Assembly (NCBI GenBank): GCA_905221605.1
Contig: CAJNDS010002523.1
Coordinates: 1,843,800 to 1,907,799 of the forward strand
Direction: 5' to 3'
Length of the DNA: 64,000 nucleotides
Origin: Symbiodinium natans
Taxonomy: Eukaryota; Sar; Dinophyceae; Suessiales; Symbiodiniaceae
Shown here one piece after another: positions 34,059 through 46,000 of the stretch. The number at the start of each line of letters is the position of its first letter. Within the stretch, counting starts at the first letter, position 1. Under the pieces are notes generated by a model. The model was not told where the DNA came from, made no database searches, and worked only from the letters and a program-made list of their open reading frames with translations. The position numbers and the translations under genes are program-made.

Positions 34059-37000
34059 CTAAAGGCGGCGAGCAGGGCAGCTGCCGTCATCGACACGCCG
34101 GCTCCTACGTGCCAGGCATCTGTGGCTTGGTCCGCACAAAGATGAAACCCTGAAGGACCCTAAACGCTACAGACCCTGGTTTAGGGTGTGGGGTGGTGGC
34201 CCTAAACCCTAAACCCTAAACCCTATACCCTAAACCCTAACCCTAAACCCTAAACCCTAAACCCTAACCCCTAAACCCTAAACCCTAAACCCTAAACCCT
34301 AAACCCTAAACTCTCACAGCCGCCGACTCAATGCGACAGCCCTCAACCAGACTTTACCTGATTGCTTCCTGAGCTACCCGGAGCTCTTCATGGGGTTTAG
34401 GGTTTAGGGTTTAGACTCTCAACCTTCGTTGCCCTACTTGCGCTGGTATCTGGCTTGCATAGGGGCACAATCCTTCAGCTCCAAACCCTAAACAGTGAAC
34501 TATAAAGCCCCTAAACTCTAAACCCTAAACTATAAACCCTAAACCCTAAACCCTAAACCCTAAACCCTAAACGTTAAGTGCTCCGGGTAGCTCAGAAAGC
34601 AATCGAGTCGCATGGTCCTCGCTGTTGCCACCGCGCTGTTGCGACCCTGAGCATGACCCTAAAATCCTACACCCCGTATAGCCCCTGATTTCTGAACCCT
34701 GAACCCTGAACCCTGAACCCTGAACCCTAAACCCTAAACCCTAAACCTTAAACCCTACAGACCCTGAGCCCCAAAACCCTACAAACCCTAAACCCCAAAC
34801 CCCATCTGGCGTCCCTAAATTATAAACCTACGGACCCTAAGCCCCGAACCCTATAAACCCGAAATCCGAAACCCCCCAAAAAACCCTACGGACCATAAGC
34901 CACAGACCCTGCAAACCCAAAACACTAAAACGAAAACCCACCTGGTCCCTAAACCCTAACCCCACACCATAAACCGGACAGCAAGCCCTAAACCCTGAAG
35001 TTTCCATAACTGAGGCACCCGACGTCAAGTCTTCGACTTGAGCCAAACTCCCCCAGCTCGGGTGGCGTGGGTTCAACGTGTTTTTTTGCTCTAAACCCCA
35101 AACCCTAAACCTTAAAACTAGTCGGCTTCCATGAGCGCAGGACTTGCATGTGGCTTAGTTTGGTTCAGGGGTCGAGGGCTTGATGTCGAGGGTTTGGGGT
35201 CGGTTTTAGGGTCTATAGGGTTTCGGGGGTTTGTTTTGGTGTTGTTTGGTGCTTGGCTTTGGGTTGGGGGTTGTAGGGCATTGGGTCGGGGATACCCTTA
35301 AAAAAACCCTAAACCCTAAACCCTAAACCCTAAACCCTAAACCCTAAACCCTAAACCCTAAACCCTAAACCCTAAACCCTAAACCCTAAACCCTAAACCC
35401 TAAACCCTAAACCCTAAAGGCACTTCCAGGGTTTCTCATGGGACGGGGCCCTCCGCCCAATGTGCTGTGAGCAGCAAGCAGTCAACGGCCAAGCGCTTAG
35501 GACTTAGGGCTTAGGGCTTAGGGCTTGGGGCTTGGGGCTTGGGGCTTGGGGCTTGGGGCTTGGGGCTTGGGGCTTGGGGCTTGGGGCTTGGGGCTTGGGG
35601 CTTGGGGCTTGGGGATCGGAGCCTAAACTAGGGGAAAACCCGACAAACCCTGACTGGGCAGGTTTAGGGTGTAGGATTTAGTATCGACAACTCACCGAAG
35701 CCAAGCCATTGTTGGTGGCTTCTTGGGTATTTCCGAGCTAAACCCTAACCCCTAAACCCCCAAACGGACGTCTAGTGCGAAACGGGGTCTGCTCCCAGGT
35801 CTGTAGGTAGCCCCTAAAAGCTAGAGAGTTGTGGATTTAGGGTTTCTTGGTACTGGTTCGCGTCTCATCGGGCCCAAACCCTAAACCCTAAACCCTGAAC
35901 CCTGAACCCTGAACCCTAAACAAACCCTCAAACCTGAACTCTAAACCCCAAACTCTCAAGCCTACACTCTCATCGTTCTGTCTGTCAGCTTTTCATCACT
36001 AGGGACATTTGTGTGAGACCTAGCATGGATCGTCCGCAGCACCGGTGCATGTCCTAGGAGTAGCAAGGGGCACCCTTTTCGGTTCAAAGGGGCTTCTACG
36101 GGAGCCTAAACCTCCCGCCCCCCCCGCCCCAAAAAAAGTTTAGGTTCAGGGTTTAGGGTTTAGGGTTTAGGGTTTAGGGTTCAGGGTTCAGGGTTTAGGG
36201 TTCAGGGTTCAGGGTTCAGGGTTCAGGGTTTAGGGTTTAGGGTTTAGGGTTTAGGGGTCTCGGATGCAAGCCAGATCAACTGCAAGCCTAAGCACCAACC
36301 ATCATAAGCGCGGCCCAGGAATCGCGCCGCCGTTTTGTTCTTCATCTGCCGGAAGACCGGGTTTAGGGTTTAGGGTTTAGGGTTTAGGGTTCAGGGTTTA
36401 GGGTTTAGGGTTTAAGGTTTAGGGTTTAGGGTTTCCCCAGATAAGCGCGCCGCCATTTTTTCTTCATCTGCCGGAAGACGCGAAGGAGGTACCACGAGAG
36501 CATCCACCCTCGACGACTCGACGATCTGGGGAATCACCAGAGACTCTTCTGTAAGACTGTATGTGTATTATATCTAGGGTGTAATTAGGGTTTAGGGTTT
36601 AGGGTTTAGTGTTTAGGGTTAAGACTGCTTCCAGGTTTGCCTCTTAAACCCCCGGAACAACATTATTGAAATATGATCCTCTTTTAACCCTATAAGGAAA
36701 CATACAATGTCCCAAAGGCCTACCTTGGTACGGTTGATGAAATAAATCCTGTATTACCTTAAGGATCCTAACCTATGGGAATTCTGGTTTCTTCTTATTA
36801 CGGGTAATGCAGGATTTGTATCATCAACCGTCTGTGAAAGGCACCTCGAAGCTCGTCGTATCAGCTGAACGAACATGCTGAGGGTAGTGACTGGCAGGGC
36901 CCAACACTAAAAAAACACAAAAGAGGATCTGCCACGAGTGATCCCAGCAAGCAACGGACGAAGGCTGCACGAGCCACGGTGATAACTCTTTGATCTACTT

Positions 37001-40000
37001 CCCCCAGGTAGGCCAACACACGAGAACTGAAGAGTGAGCTCGTCGAACGCAAACCCTCAGGCCTAAACCTGAGCCTTAAAGCCTAAACCCAAAACCCTCG
37101 GCCCCTGTCACCTGCATGACCGCAAACCCCCTAAACCCTAAACCCGAAACCCTAAACCCTAAACCCCAAACGCTCCGCTTGCAGAGTCTCACAGCTTCCT
37201 GTGCCGCCCTGAAGCACGCCTTCAGGGCCCCGGCGCCTGCCGATGTGGGGTTTAGGGTTTAGGGTTTAAGGTTAAGGTTTAGGGTTTAGGCTAATTTGGG
37301 TTTTGTTTGAAGGGTGGAGGGGGTTAGGGCTTTGTGAGGTTTAGGGTTTGGGGATTCCGCATCGGGTTTCAGGCTTTAGGGCTTCAGGGCTTCCAAAGGT
37401 TATGCTTGTGCGCAGAGGATGATAGGGCTTAGGGTCTCGGTTTTAGTGTTTAGCGGGTGGTTTAGGGTTTATGGGTCGATGAAATTGGATTTCAAGGTTT
37501 AGGGTTTAGAGTGTTAATAATGTTGCAGCCGGTTTTGTGCAGCCACCCGATATAATCACAAGCTTCCCGGCACTATTTTGGGAATTCGGCTTGCTGAAGT
37601 TACCCGACATGAGCACCTAAACCCTAAACCCTAAACCCTGAACCCTAAACCCTAAACCCTAAACCCTAAACCCTAAACCCGGGGTGACTTTTTTGGGGCG
37701 GGACATGGGTCCATGTTGGGCTTAGTAGGCCCCCCCCCCCCCTCCCTCCTTTTGTTCCGCTGCTGCTTCCAAAACAGGCACCGAGGTTGCCCTGGCTCAG
37801 CAGGCGAAATTTTCAGTTTAGGGTTTAGGGTTTAGGGTATAGGGTATAGGGTTTAGGGTTTAGGGTTTAGGGCACGGAGAATCCAGGAGCGTAAGCCCGG
37901 CCGGATCCCTCCAGAACCGTTCTTCCTCACGAAATGAGGCCCCAAACAAGTTTCGTGACAGGTAGCCCACCAATACGGACTAGGGTTTAGGGTTTATTCG
38001 CTTTAGCAGGCTTGTTTGGGTCACTGGCAGGCCCCCAAAGCCTTGAGGCCTTCAGGGCCTTGGCTTCCGGTCTCCTCCTTATTCTATTAGGGGGGGGTGG
38101 CGGAAAAATTCTCCCCAAGGAGGGTCAGGGTCCCAGATTTCTGATATACATTTTTTTGGGCGGGAGCCCTGCTAAACCGGGTCAACATCAGGGTCTAGGG
38201 GGATATTCTCCCTGGGCCGCAAGAAGAGCCTAGGCAGGAACACTTAAATGGTGTCTTGCTGCGCAATCCTTATAGGGTTTTTAAGGGAGGGGGGTTCTAG
38301 GGGAGCATATAACCTAAGGTTCCCTAGTACTCCTTACTACTCCCTAAGGCTCCCCTATAAAATCCGGCCTCTTTGTGCGCTCTCTACCCCCTCTCCGCAG
38401 CACGCCGGTCGCTGACAATGCCTGCGTTGAAGGGCTGGAGGCTTTAGGAGTTTGGATGGCGTAAGGCGCGCGCGTTGAAGCGCGCGAAGCCCTAAGCCCC
38501 CTGAACCTTTGAACCCTGTTTCCCTGTAAACCTTAGCCTCTGGCATTTGGAGCTTTAACTAAGGCTTATTAGTCACTAAGGTGTAAAGTCCGCAGTATTG
38601 ACGTTCGGGGCGCACGTGTGGTAGATGAAGCGTGGCTTTTATTCCCAGTGTCCTCAAGAGGACACCCATTCTACACACTCACCAATATTCATAAGGAACC
38701 CGAGATACACTCACCAATCACAGTCCTAAACCCTAAACCCTCAACCCAAACTACAAACCAGTAACATGAACCCTGGCTCATACACCGTTGAGGGTTCAGG
38801 GCTTATCTAGGGTGCTATTTAGGCTGTAGGAAACCTTAGAGTTGCTTGCGGGGAATCTAAACCCCCCAAAAACAGGCGGAAGAGAAGGGTTTGGGGTTTA
38901 GAGTTTGGGGTTTAGGGTTTAGGGTTTGGAGTTTGGGTTTGGGGTCTGGGGTTTGGGGTTTAGAGTTTGGGGTTTAGGGTTTAGGGTTTAGGGTTTGGAG
39001 TTTGGGGTTTGGGGTCTGGGGTTTGGGGTTTGGGGTTTGGGGGGTATGTACGGTGCCTAATTCCCGGTCCAGTGTTCACTGGACCCTTCGTGTGATAGTT
39101 TCGGGGTGCTGGCGCCTATTTAGGGTTTAGGGCTTAGGGCTTAGGGCTTAGGGTTCAGGGTTCAGGGTTTAGGGTTTAGGGTTTAGAGTTCTTCTGCTGA
39201 TGATGCAGGCTTCTGTCAATTATGGTCCCTCCCAGGGGCCCATTCCACTACAAAGCCTGATACAGTTTGTTTAGGTTGGACCCCAAGAGTACCCTAAGAA
39301 TGAGAAGGGTGCCCTTTTTGGTTTAAAGGGGCCGACAAGGGAAGCTTAACCCTAAAAAGGGAATAAGGGCCTACTCCGGGTCCTGGTAGGGTACCCCAAG
39401 ATCTAGAGTGAGAGAATCCCCCCATTGAGGCAGAAACCCGCAGTGAAGAGTCTGCACCGCAAATTTGCTCTAAACCCTAAACCCCAAACCCTAAACCCTA
39501 AACCCTGAGACCCTAAACCCTAAACCCTACATTTGAATCAGCGCCGAGTGACTGAGCGGCTGGTTCGGATCCACAGTGTTCGCGTCCGGCCGTCGCCGAT
39601 CCCTGGGTTGTTGAGGGTTTTGGGCTCAAGGGGATTTAGGGTTTAGGGTTTAGGGTTCAGGGTTTAGGGTTTAGGGTTCAAGGGGGTTTGGGGTTTAGGG
39701 TTTAGGGTTCAAGGCTTCCTTGGCTTCGGGTTTTGGAGTTCAGGGCACGGAAACATGGTTGAGGGTTTAGGGTTCAAGGTTTTGTTGGCTTCGGGTTTTA
39801 GAGTTTAGGGCTTCGCTTGAGGGTGTTCAGGGTAGGGGCTCGGGGTTCAGGATTCTTGGTGGTAGTTCAGGGCTTAGGGTTTAGGGTTTAGGGTTTAGGG
39901 TTTAGGGTTTAGGGTTTAGGGTTTAGGGTTTAGGGTTTAGGGTTTAGGGTTTAGGGTTTAGGGTTTAGGGTTTAGGGTTTAGGGTTTAGGGTTTAGGGTT

Positions 40001-43000
40001 TAGGGCTGGGGTCTTCGGGAGTTGGGTGCTTTGAGGGTGTTTGGGTTGGAGGGTTTGGGGCTTAGGCTTCAAGGTCCTAAGGTTCGGGTGTGACGGATGA
40101 AGGTACTTAGCTTTGGAGTAGACCCTGGAAAAAAAGTATATACTTTTTAGGTAATAAGTAGCTATAATAGGAACCCAGAACCAAAAAAAAGTATTAAAGT
40201 ATAGTACTCCAAAGCCCAGGGTATGAGGGTGTAGGGCCAACCCCTGAAACCCTAAACCCACCAAAGCTGTGTGTAGGCGTCTAGATAGGGGATGGGATTA
40301 GGGGGACCCTTGGGGATATAGACCCTCTGAAGAAGGTCCCTTCTTAAGACAGCCAGAAGAGGGTTTGAGAAGGGCTCCCTTTTAAGGGTCCCCCTTATCC
40401 TACCTAGGACTAGAGATCACTGAGGCTTGGAGGGCCGATGTGTTCTGAGCATAAGTCGGTTGCGACATGGCCCTTCGCTCGATCAGCATTTAGGGTTTAG
40501 GGTTTAGGGTTTAGGGTTTAGGGTTGAGGGTTTAGGGTTTAGGGTTTAGGGTTGAGGGTTTCCTAAACCCTAAACCCTAAAACGTAAATCCGAAACCCCA
40601 AACCGCTAATATGAAAAAGGGTCGAGCTCCAGGATGCTTGAATCCTTTACTACCCCCGGTTTAGGGTTTAGGGTTCAGGGTTTAGGGTTTAGGGTTTAGG
40701 GTTTAGGGTTTAGGGTTTAGGGTTTCGGGTTTAGGGTTTAGCGTGCGAAATCCCCCAAGTAAAGCTTGAGGGTTTTGCAGGCGGTTTAGGGTGTAGGGTT
40801 TAGGGATCCGACCGACTGCCCCAACCGAAGCATCTGAGATCCCGGCGCAATGGAGTCCTCACGAAGTTCGGGTTTAGGGTTTAGGGTTTAGGGTTTAGGG
40901 TTTAGGGTTTAGGGTTTAGGGCTTCAAGAGCTTGGGGCTTTAAGGGTCGCCTATTGCACTTGGGAAGCGTGAAGCTACAAATGTGCAGCGCTTGGGGGCT
41001 GCAAAACCCCAGCTCCCTACAGGTGAGCTTCAGATGCTCCTAGGGTAACTACATCTTTCGACCCTTATATACTCATAAAACCCAGGGGCCCTTACTTCAG
41101 AACCCTTTAAAGCAGGTAGAGGGGCCTGAATAATTCGAATAGGGTTTTGGGGGTTCAGTACTATAGTATAATTATGCAGGAACCACAAGGGGATACTATT
41201 TGTAGTTCGTCCGACTATATCAAGGGGGTTACCCCTTTCGGGGGAAGCTTGCGGACACCTATGATGAGCAGCAGAGCCGGAATAAGCTTAGTGTGCATGA
41301 CTGACTCTAGCCTTCGAGAGCTTCGGGATGGCGAATACCGGAGTGAACCCAAAACCCTAAACCCTAAACCCTAAACCCTACACCCTAAACCCTAAACCCT
41401 AAACCCTAAACCCTAAACCCTAAACCCTAAACCCTAAACCCTTCACGCAGCATCCTGCGGGATCCAGCATCCCGCGGGCTGCGGGTGGTACCCCTTGTCG
41501 TCATAGAAAGCGTCGTCGAAGATGAAGTCGCCTCATTGGTTTAGGGTTTAGGGTTTAGGGTTTAGGGTTTAGGGTTTAGGGTTTAGGGTTTAGGGTTTAG
41601 GGTTTAGGGTTTAGGGTTTAGGGTTTAGGGTTAGGCCTGCACAGCTTAGCCATTCCAGCCTCCGAAAATGCTCGGACATGTGACAATTGGACACACACAC
41701 ACACACGCTCGTTCCAGTACCAAAAACTCATGTTTGAAAGCCCGCGGCCTTCCTGTGCTTGGCAGCCCAGCAACCATGTTACTGCAAAAGGGTACCCTTC
41801 TTTGGGGTTTAGTTCCTTTAGAAGGGAACCGTGAACCCTAAACCCCAAACCCCAAACCCTAAACCCTAAACCCTAAAAAAGGGAAAAAGGGAAAAGGGTA
41901 CCACGGGACTGCCAAGATGCCTACGCACGAGCTTGGTCGTCGGGATTGACATCCCAGATTCCGGGGTCTGAAAGGAGAACCCTAAACCCCAAACCCCAAA
42001 CCCCAAACCCTAAACCCTAAACCCTAAACCCTAAACCCTCAACCCTGAACCCTGAACCCTGTAAACCCTAAACCCAGGATTGTCAACTTGGGGGTGTGTC
42101 CGGGAGGTCTATAAGGGGAGTTTGAAGGGGGGTCTAAAAGGCGTATAAGGGAGGTATTCGGGCCCTCAATGACAAAAATAAGAAGAACAACATGAAAATG
42201 CGAGTGGAGATGAACATAGTCGTAACAACAACAGCAGTACGCGTACTAGGCGTTGAAGCAGCCAGGAAGAACAAGCACAGATTTAGGGTTTAGGGTTTCG
42301 GGTTTGAGGGTACCCTAAACCCTAAACCCTAAACCTTAAACCCTAAACCCTAAACCCTAAACCCTAAACCCTAAACCCAGGCGGCTCTTTGTAAGATCGT
42401 AGGGGGCACGGAGGCCCACGGAGTAAACTCGCATACCACTCAAGAACCCGGTATACGAGCTCGGCTCCAAAAGTATCGGGCCCCTCAACCGCGTTTTTTG
42501 GGTTTAGGGTCTAGGATTCAGGGTTTAGGGTTTAGGGTTTAGGGTTTAGGGTTTAGGATTCAGGGTTTAGGGAACAGGGTTTAGGATTCAGGGTTTAGGG
42601 TTTAGGATTTAGGGTTAAGGGTTTTTAAGGTTTAGGGCCCATATTCCCAATTTCTAATTGCCCTTAAAACTCACCCAACTTCCGCCGAATAAGGGTGCCC
42701 AGGGGATTGTAACAGTTGTTTAAAACTACCGTTGCAACTGGGGTAGAATTGTGGCAACTGGGCTTCATGTAACTTCAACCCTAAGCCCTAAACCCTAAAT
42801 CCTAAACCCTAAACCCTAAACCCGAAACCCTAAACCCTAAACCCCTGAAACCCCTGAAACCCCTCAGGGCCGAGGCCGTTCGCGTCGAACTGGGCCTTTT
42901 CAAGGCGGATGCCTCGGTTGCAACGCGGTCGGTGGAGAGGCGCCCAAGCTTGTGATTTGATTTGGCGTTAAGGGTTTGAGGGCTTATATAGAGTTTAGGG

Positions 43001-46000
43001 CTTATATAATTCTATAGGGTTTAGGGTTTAGGGTTTAGGGCTTAGGGTTTAGGGTTTAGGGTTTAGGGTTTAGGGTTTAGGGTTTAGGGTTTAGGGCTTA
43101 GGGTTTAGGGTTTAGGGTTGAAGTTTGGGATGTTCCCCCCCGTATACTTATAGTCCTTAACAGGGATTTTTTATGCCCCTACTATAACCCCTATTAAGGA
43201 GCTGTTAGTATGAGGTTTCCGATTTTGGGGGGTACCTTCTTGAGGTCTGGTTATAAGGGAAGCCTACCATTGGGGGCTTATATTAGGGGGGAGAGGCGCG
43301 CAAGTTTGTGATTTGATTTGGCGCTATGGGCTCATTGTACTAACAGTCCTTAATAGGGATTATGATGGCCCCCCATTAGAATCCTTATTCAGGACTGTTA
43401 CTATAAGGGATTGTAAGGGGGAACGTCCCAAGTTTAATTACGGTCCTTAGGTTTAGGGTTGAGATTCTTTAGACCATGTGGGCTTCTCAAAGGTTCAGGC
43501 GTGTAATAAGTGTCCTCCTTGGGCTACGGGTCCCCTAAACTTGGAGGGGCTTGAGTACACAAGGGGTCCTTCATAGAATTCACAGAGCTGGACCCGAACC
43601 CGACGCACTTCAAAGAGGACCTTGGATGTCAAGGGCACCTGCGGTGAAACGACTGACCTCCATCCTACCTAGTCCCAGTCTACGAGGTTGGGGCACGTTA
43701 TGGAGCTCGTCATAGGCAGTGCACTGCGTGGACAGGAGGTTTCGTTAAAGTTTAAACCTACTAGAAGCCCTAAACCCGAAAACCTGAACATTATTTCCCC
43801 CCGTCCCACCCTCAACCCTAAACCCCAAACCCGGCCCTAAACCCTAGCCTAAAGCCTAAACCCCAAGATGTATGTAGGCCGATCTGCAAAGCAAAAGCCA
43901 AAAAAGCCAAGACCTGCAACACAAAGAAAGCGTGCAAAAAAGAGGAACCCCGAAAACACAAAGCCAAACCCCAAAAACACGAAAACTGCCCGCAAGTAGA
44001 AAGTGCGAAAAGCCCTTCTAAAAGCCAAGATCAAGCTGCGAAATGTGCCAAAACCCGGGGAAACCGACACAAACAGTCGAGAAATGAGCAAGAACAGAAC
44101 AACAGCTAAATCGCGTCCGATAGCGCGCGCGAGAAAGTGGAGGAACTGTTGCAAATGCCGAGGAAGACCACGAAACGACACACCACATCGCGCGGTAACA
44201 TACAGCCCACATTCCACCCACAACCCTCCCGATGAAGCTTGCATGCACATGAAGAAAACTTCACAATGGGACCTCATTCACCATCTTACTCGAACGGCTC
44301 CTAAAGAACAGCAGAATGGGCTGCAAACCACCTAAAACCCGAAGAACTCAGCCCTAATTACCCTAAACCCTAAACCCTAAACCCTCATGCCTTTGCTTTC
44401 AAGGGCACTAACGCAGTACTTGTCCAGCTCGTAGTCCGCGAGCGTCTTCTCGTCCTTAAGGGGTATAAGGAGGGACCCTAGGGTTTAGGGTTTAGGGTTT
44501 AGGGTTTAGGGTTTAGGGTTTAGGGTTTAGGGTTTAGGGTTTAGGGTTTAGGGTTTAGGGTTTAGGGTTTCGGGTTTGGGGTATTCCCCCTTTTAACACC
44601 TATATAACCCTTTTCTAACCCTTATGTTTGCCTTATTTTGTCCCTATAGACCCTACATCACCCCCCCAAAGAACCCCTAAGGTCCCTATAACCCTAAACC
44701 CTAAACCCTAAAGCTTCCTTTAGTCCCTAGACCTCCTCGGCTTGCAGATGAGGAGGCTCAGGCCCTCTGGGTCTGGGGATCCAAGGTTTCGAGGGTCAGG
44801 GTGTGGGCTTTGGGGTTTGGGGCTTGGGGTTTGGGGTTTGGGGGTGTAGGGTTTAGGTACCTAGTGTGCTTGCGACTAAACTGTGGGTAAATAGAGTCCC
44901 AGGGAGGCCCAGGGCCTCCGGATCTGGGGTTCAGGGTTTCACGGCTTCAGGGTGTTTTAGGGTTTTAGGGTTGTTGGGGTTTGGTGGCTTAGGATTCAGG
45001 GTTTAGGGTTCTCAGGGGTCATTTACAGTGGCTTTGTGAGGAGCTCTTGCTGACAGTGTGCATCGTCTATGTCGATGTACTCGCCGAGGTTGTGCAAGCT
45101 TCTACCTCAAGGCAGATGGCCATGCTTAGGGGTGGTTAGGGTTTAGGGTTGAGGGTTAATGCTAACCTCATTTTTGAACAACCGCCCTCAATTGAGAAAC
45201 CTCAAGCCCGGAAATTATACCCCCCCCCCCCCCGCGGCGCAATTAAGGACCCACGGTCGGGGCCAGATTGTTTTTTCTGCGGGCCCTTTTGGGTAGTGGG
45301 TAGGTCAGGGCTTGAGGGCGGCTCAGGGCAGCCCCACCACCCCCCCCCCCCCCGCTAAAGCAGGGGAAACAACAATCAATGAAGCGGGGGGGGGGGGGGC
45401 GGGTTATTACTAGGAGGTCAACATTAAACGACCGAAGCGCAATCACAAGTCCTGAACACCCCCCCCCCCCCCCGAACGTCGAAAGCCCTGCGAAGAAAGC
45501 TACCCTGAGTCCTTAAGCCATCAACACCCCCAAGAAAGTCAAAAGACCTGAACTCAGCTGTTCGGGTTTGGGTAGACAGTGGCATCGGGGCTTGATTGCT
45601 CACTCGTGTGACTGAAGCCAAATCCCTTTTGCTGGACCCTGTTTATCAGAGGAACCGAACATACCCGACAAACAATTTTCAAGCAGCGAGGATACCGTAG
45701 GGATCTAAGACCTTGAAAACTTCAAGCCTACAACGCTCAAGCCCTAAAATCAAAACCCCAATGCCCTAAGCCCCAAACTCAAACCCCTTAACCCCCTAAT
45801 CCCTAAACCCACCTACTTCTTTGAGGAGTTCTGAAGTACGGGTCGAAAGGCTTCATAGAGCAGGCAAGGGGTACAGAAGGCTCCCCAAGCAAAGGCCGAT
45901 ATTCAGGGGCCATGGAAGTACCCTTCAAAAGCAGAACGCATTGGGACTATGGGCAGCTTCTTGTGAAGAATGTGGGCGGCACTTTATTTTATTTTTTTTT

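Noticed and set aside
33819-34153. Plus-strand ORFs of about 100 codons
   Set aside because: Antisense to the gene B last exon, whose minus frame has much stronger third-position G/C and phase agreement upstream.
37740-37810. Plus-strand exon after a long pyrimidine tract (TEVALAQQAKFS)
   Set aside because: The minus strand is equally open (ATSVPVLEAAAEQKE) and all other exons are on the minus strand. Left undecided rather than called.
42868-42931. Plus-strand exon reading AEAVRVELGLFKADASVATRS
   Set aside because: It has AG and GT at its edges, but the minus reading joins neighbours on both sides in phase.
43849-44335. ORFs of 110-142 codons on both strands
   Set aside because: Overlapping frames of A-rich intron DNA without splice phase agreement or third-position bias.
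44391-44454. Ubiquitin-like domain call from TLADYEL
   Set aside because: The match is only a few residues and the flanking exons do not show the rest of the fold.
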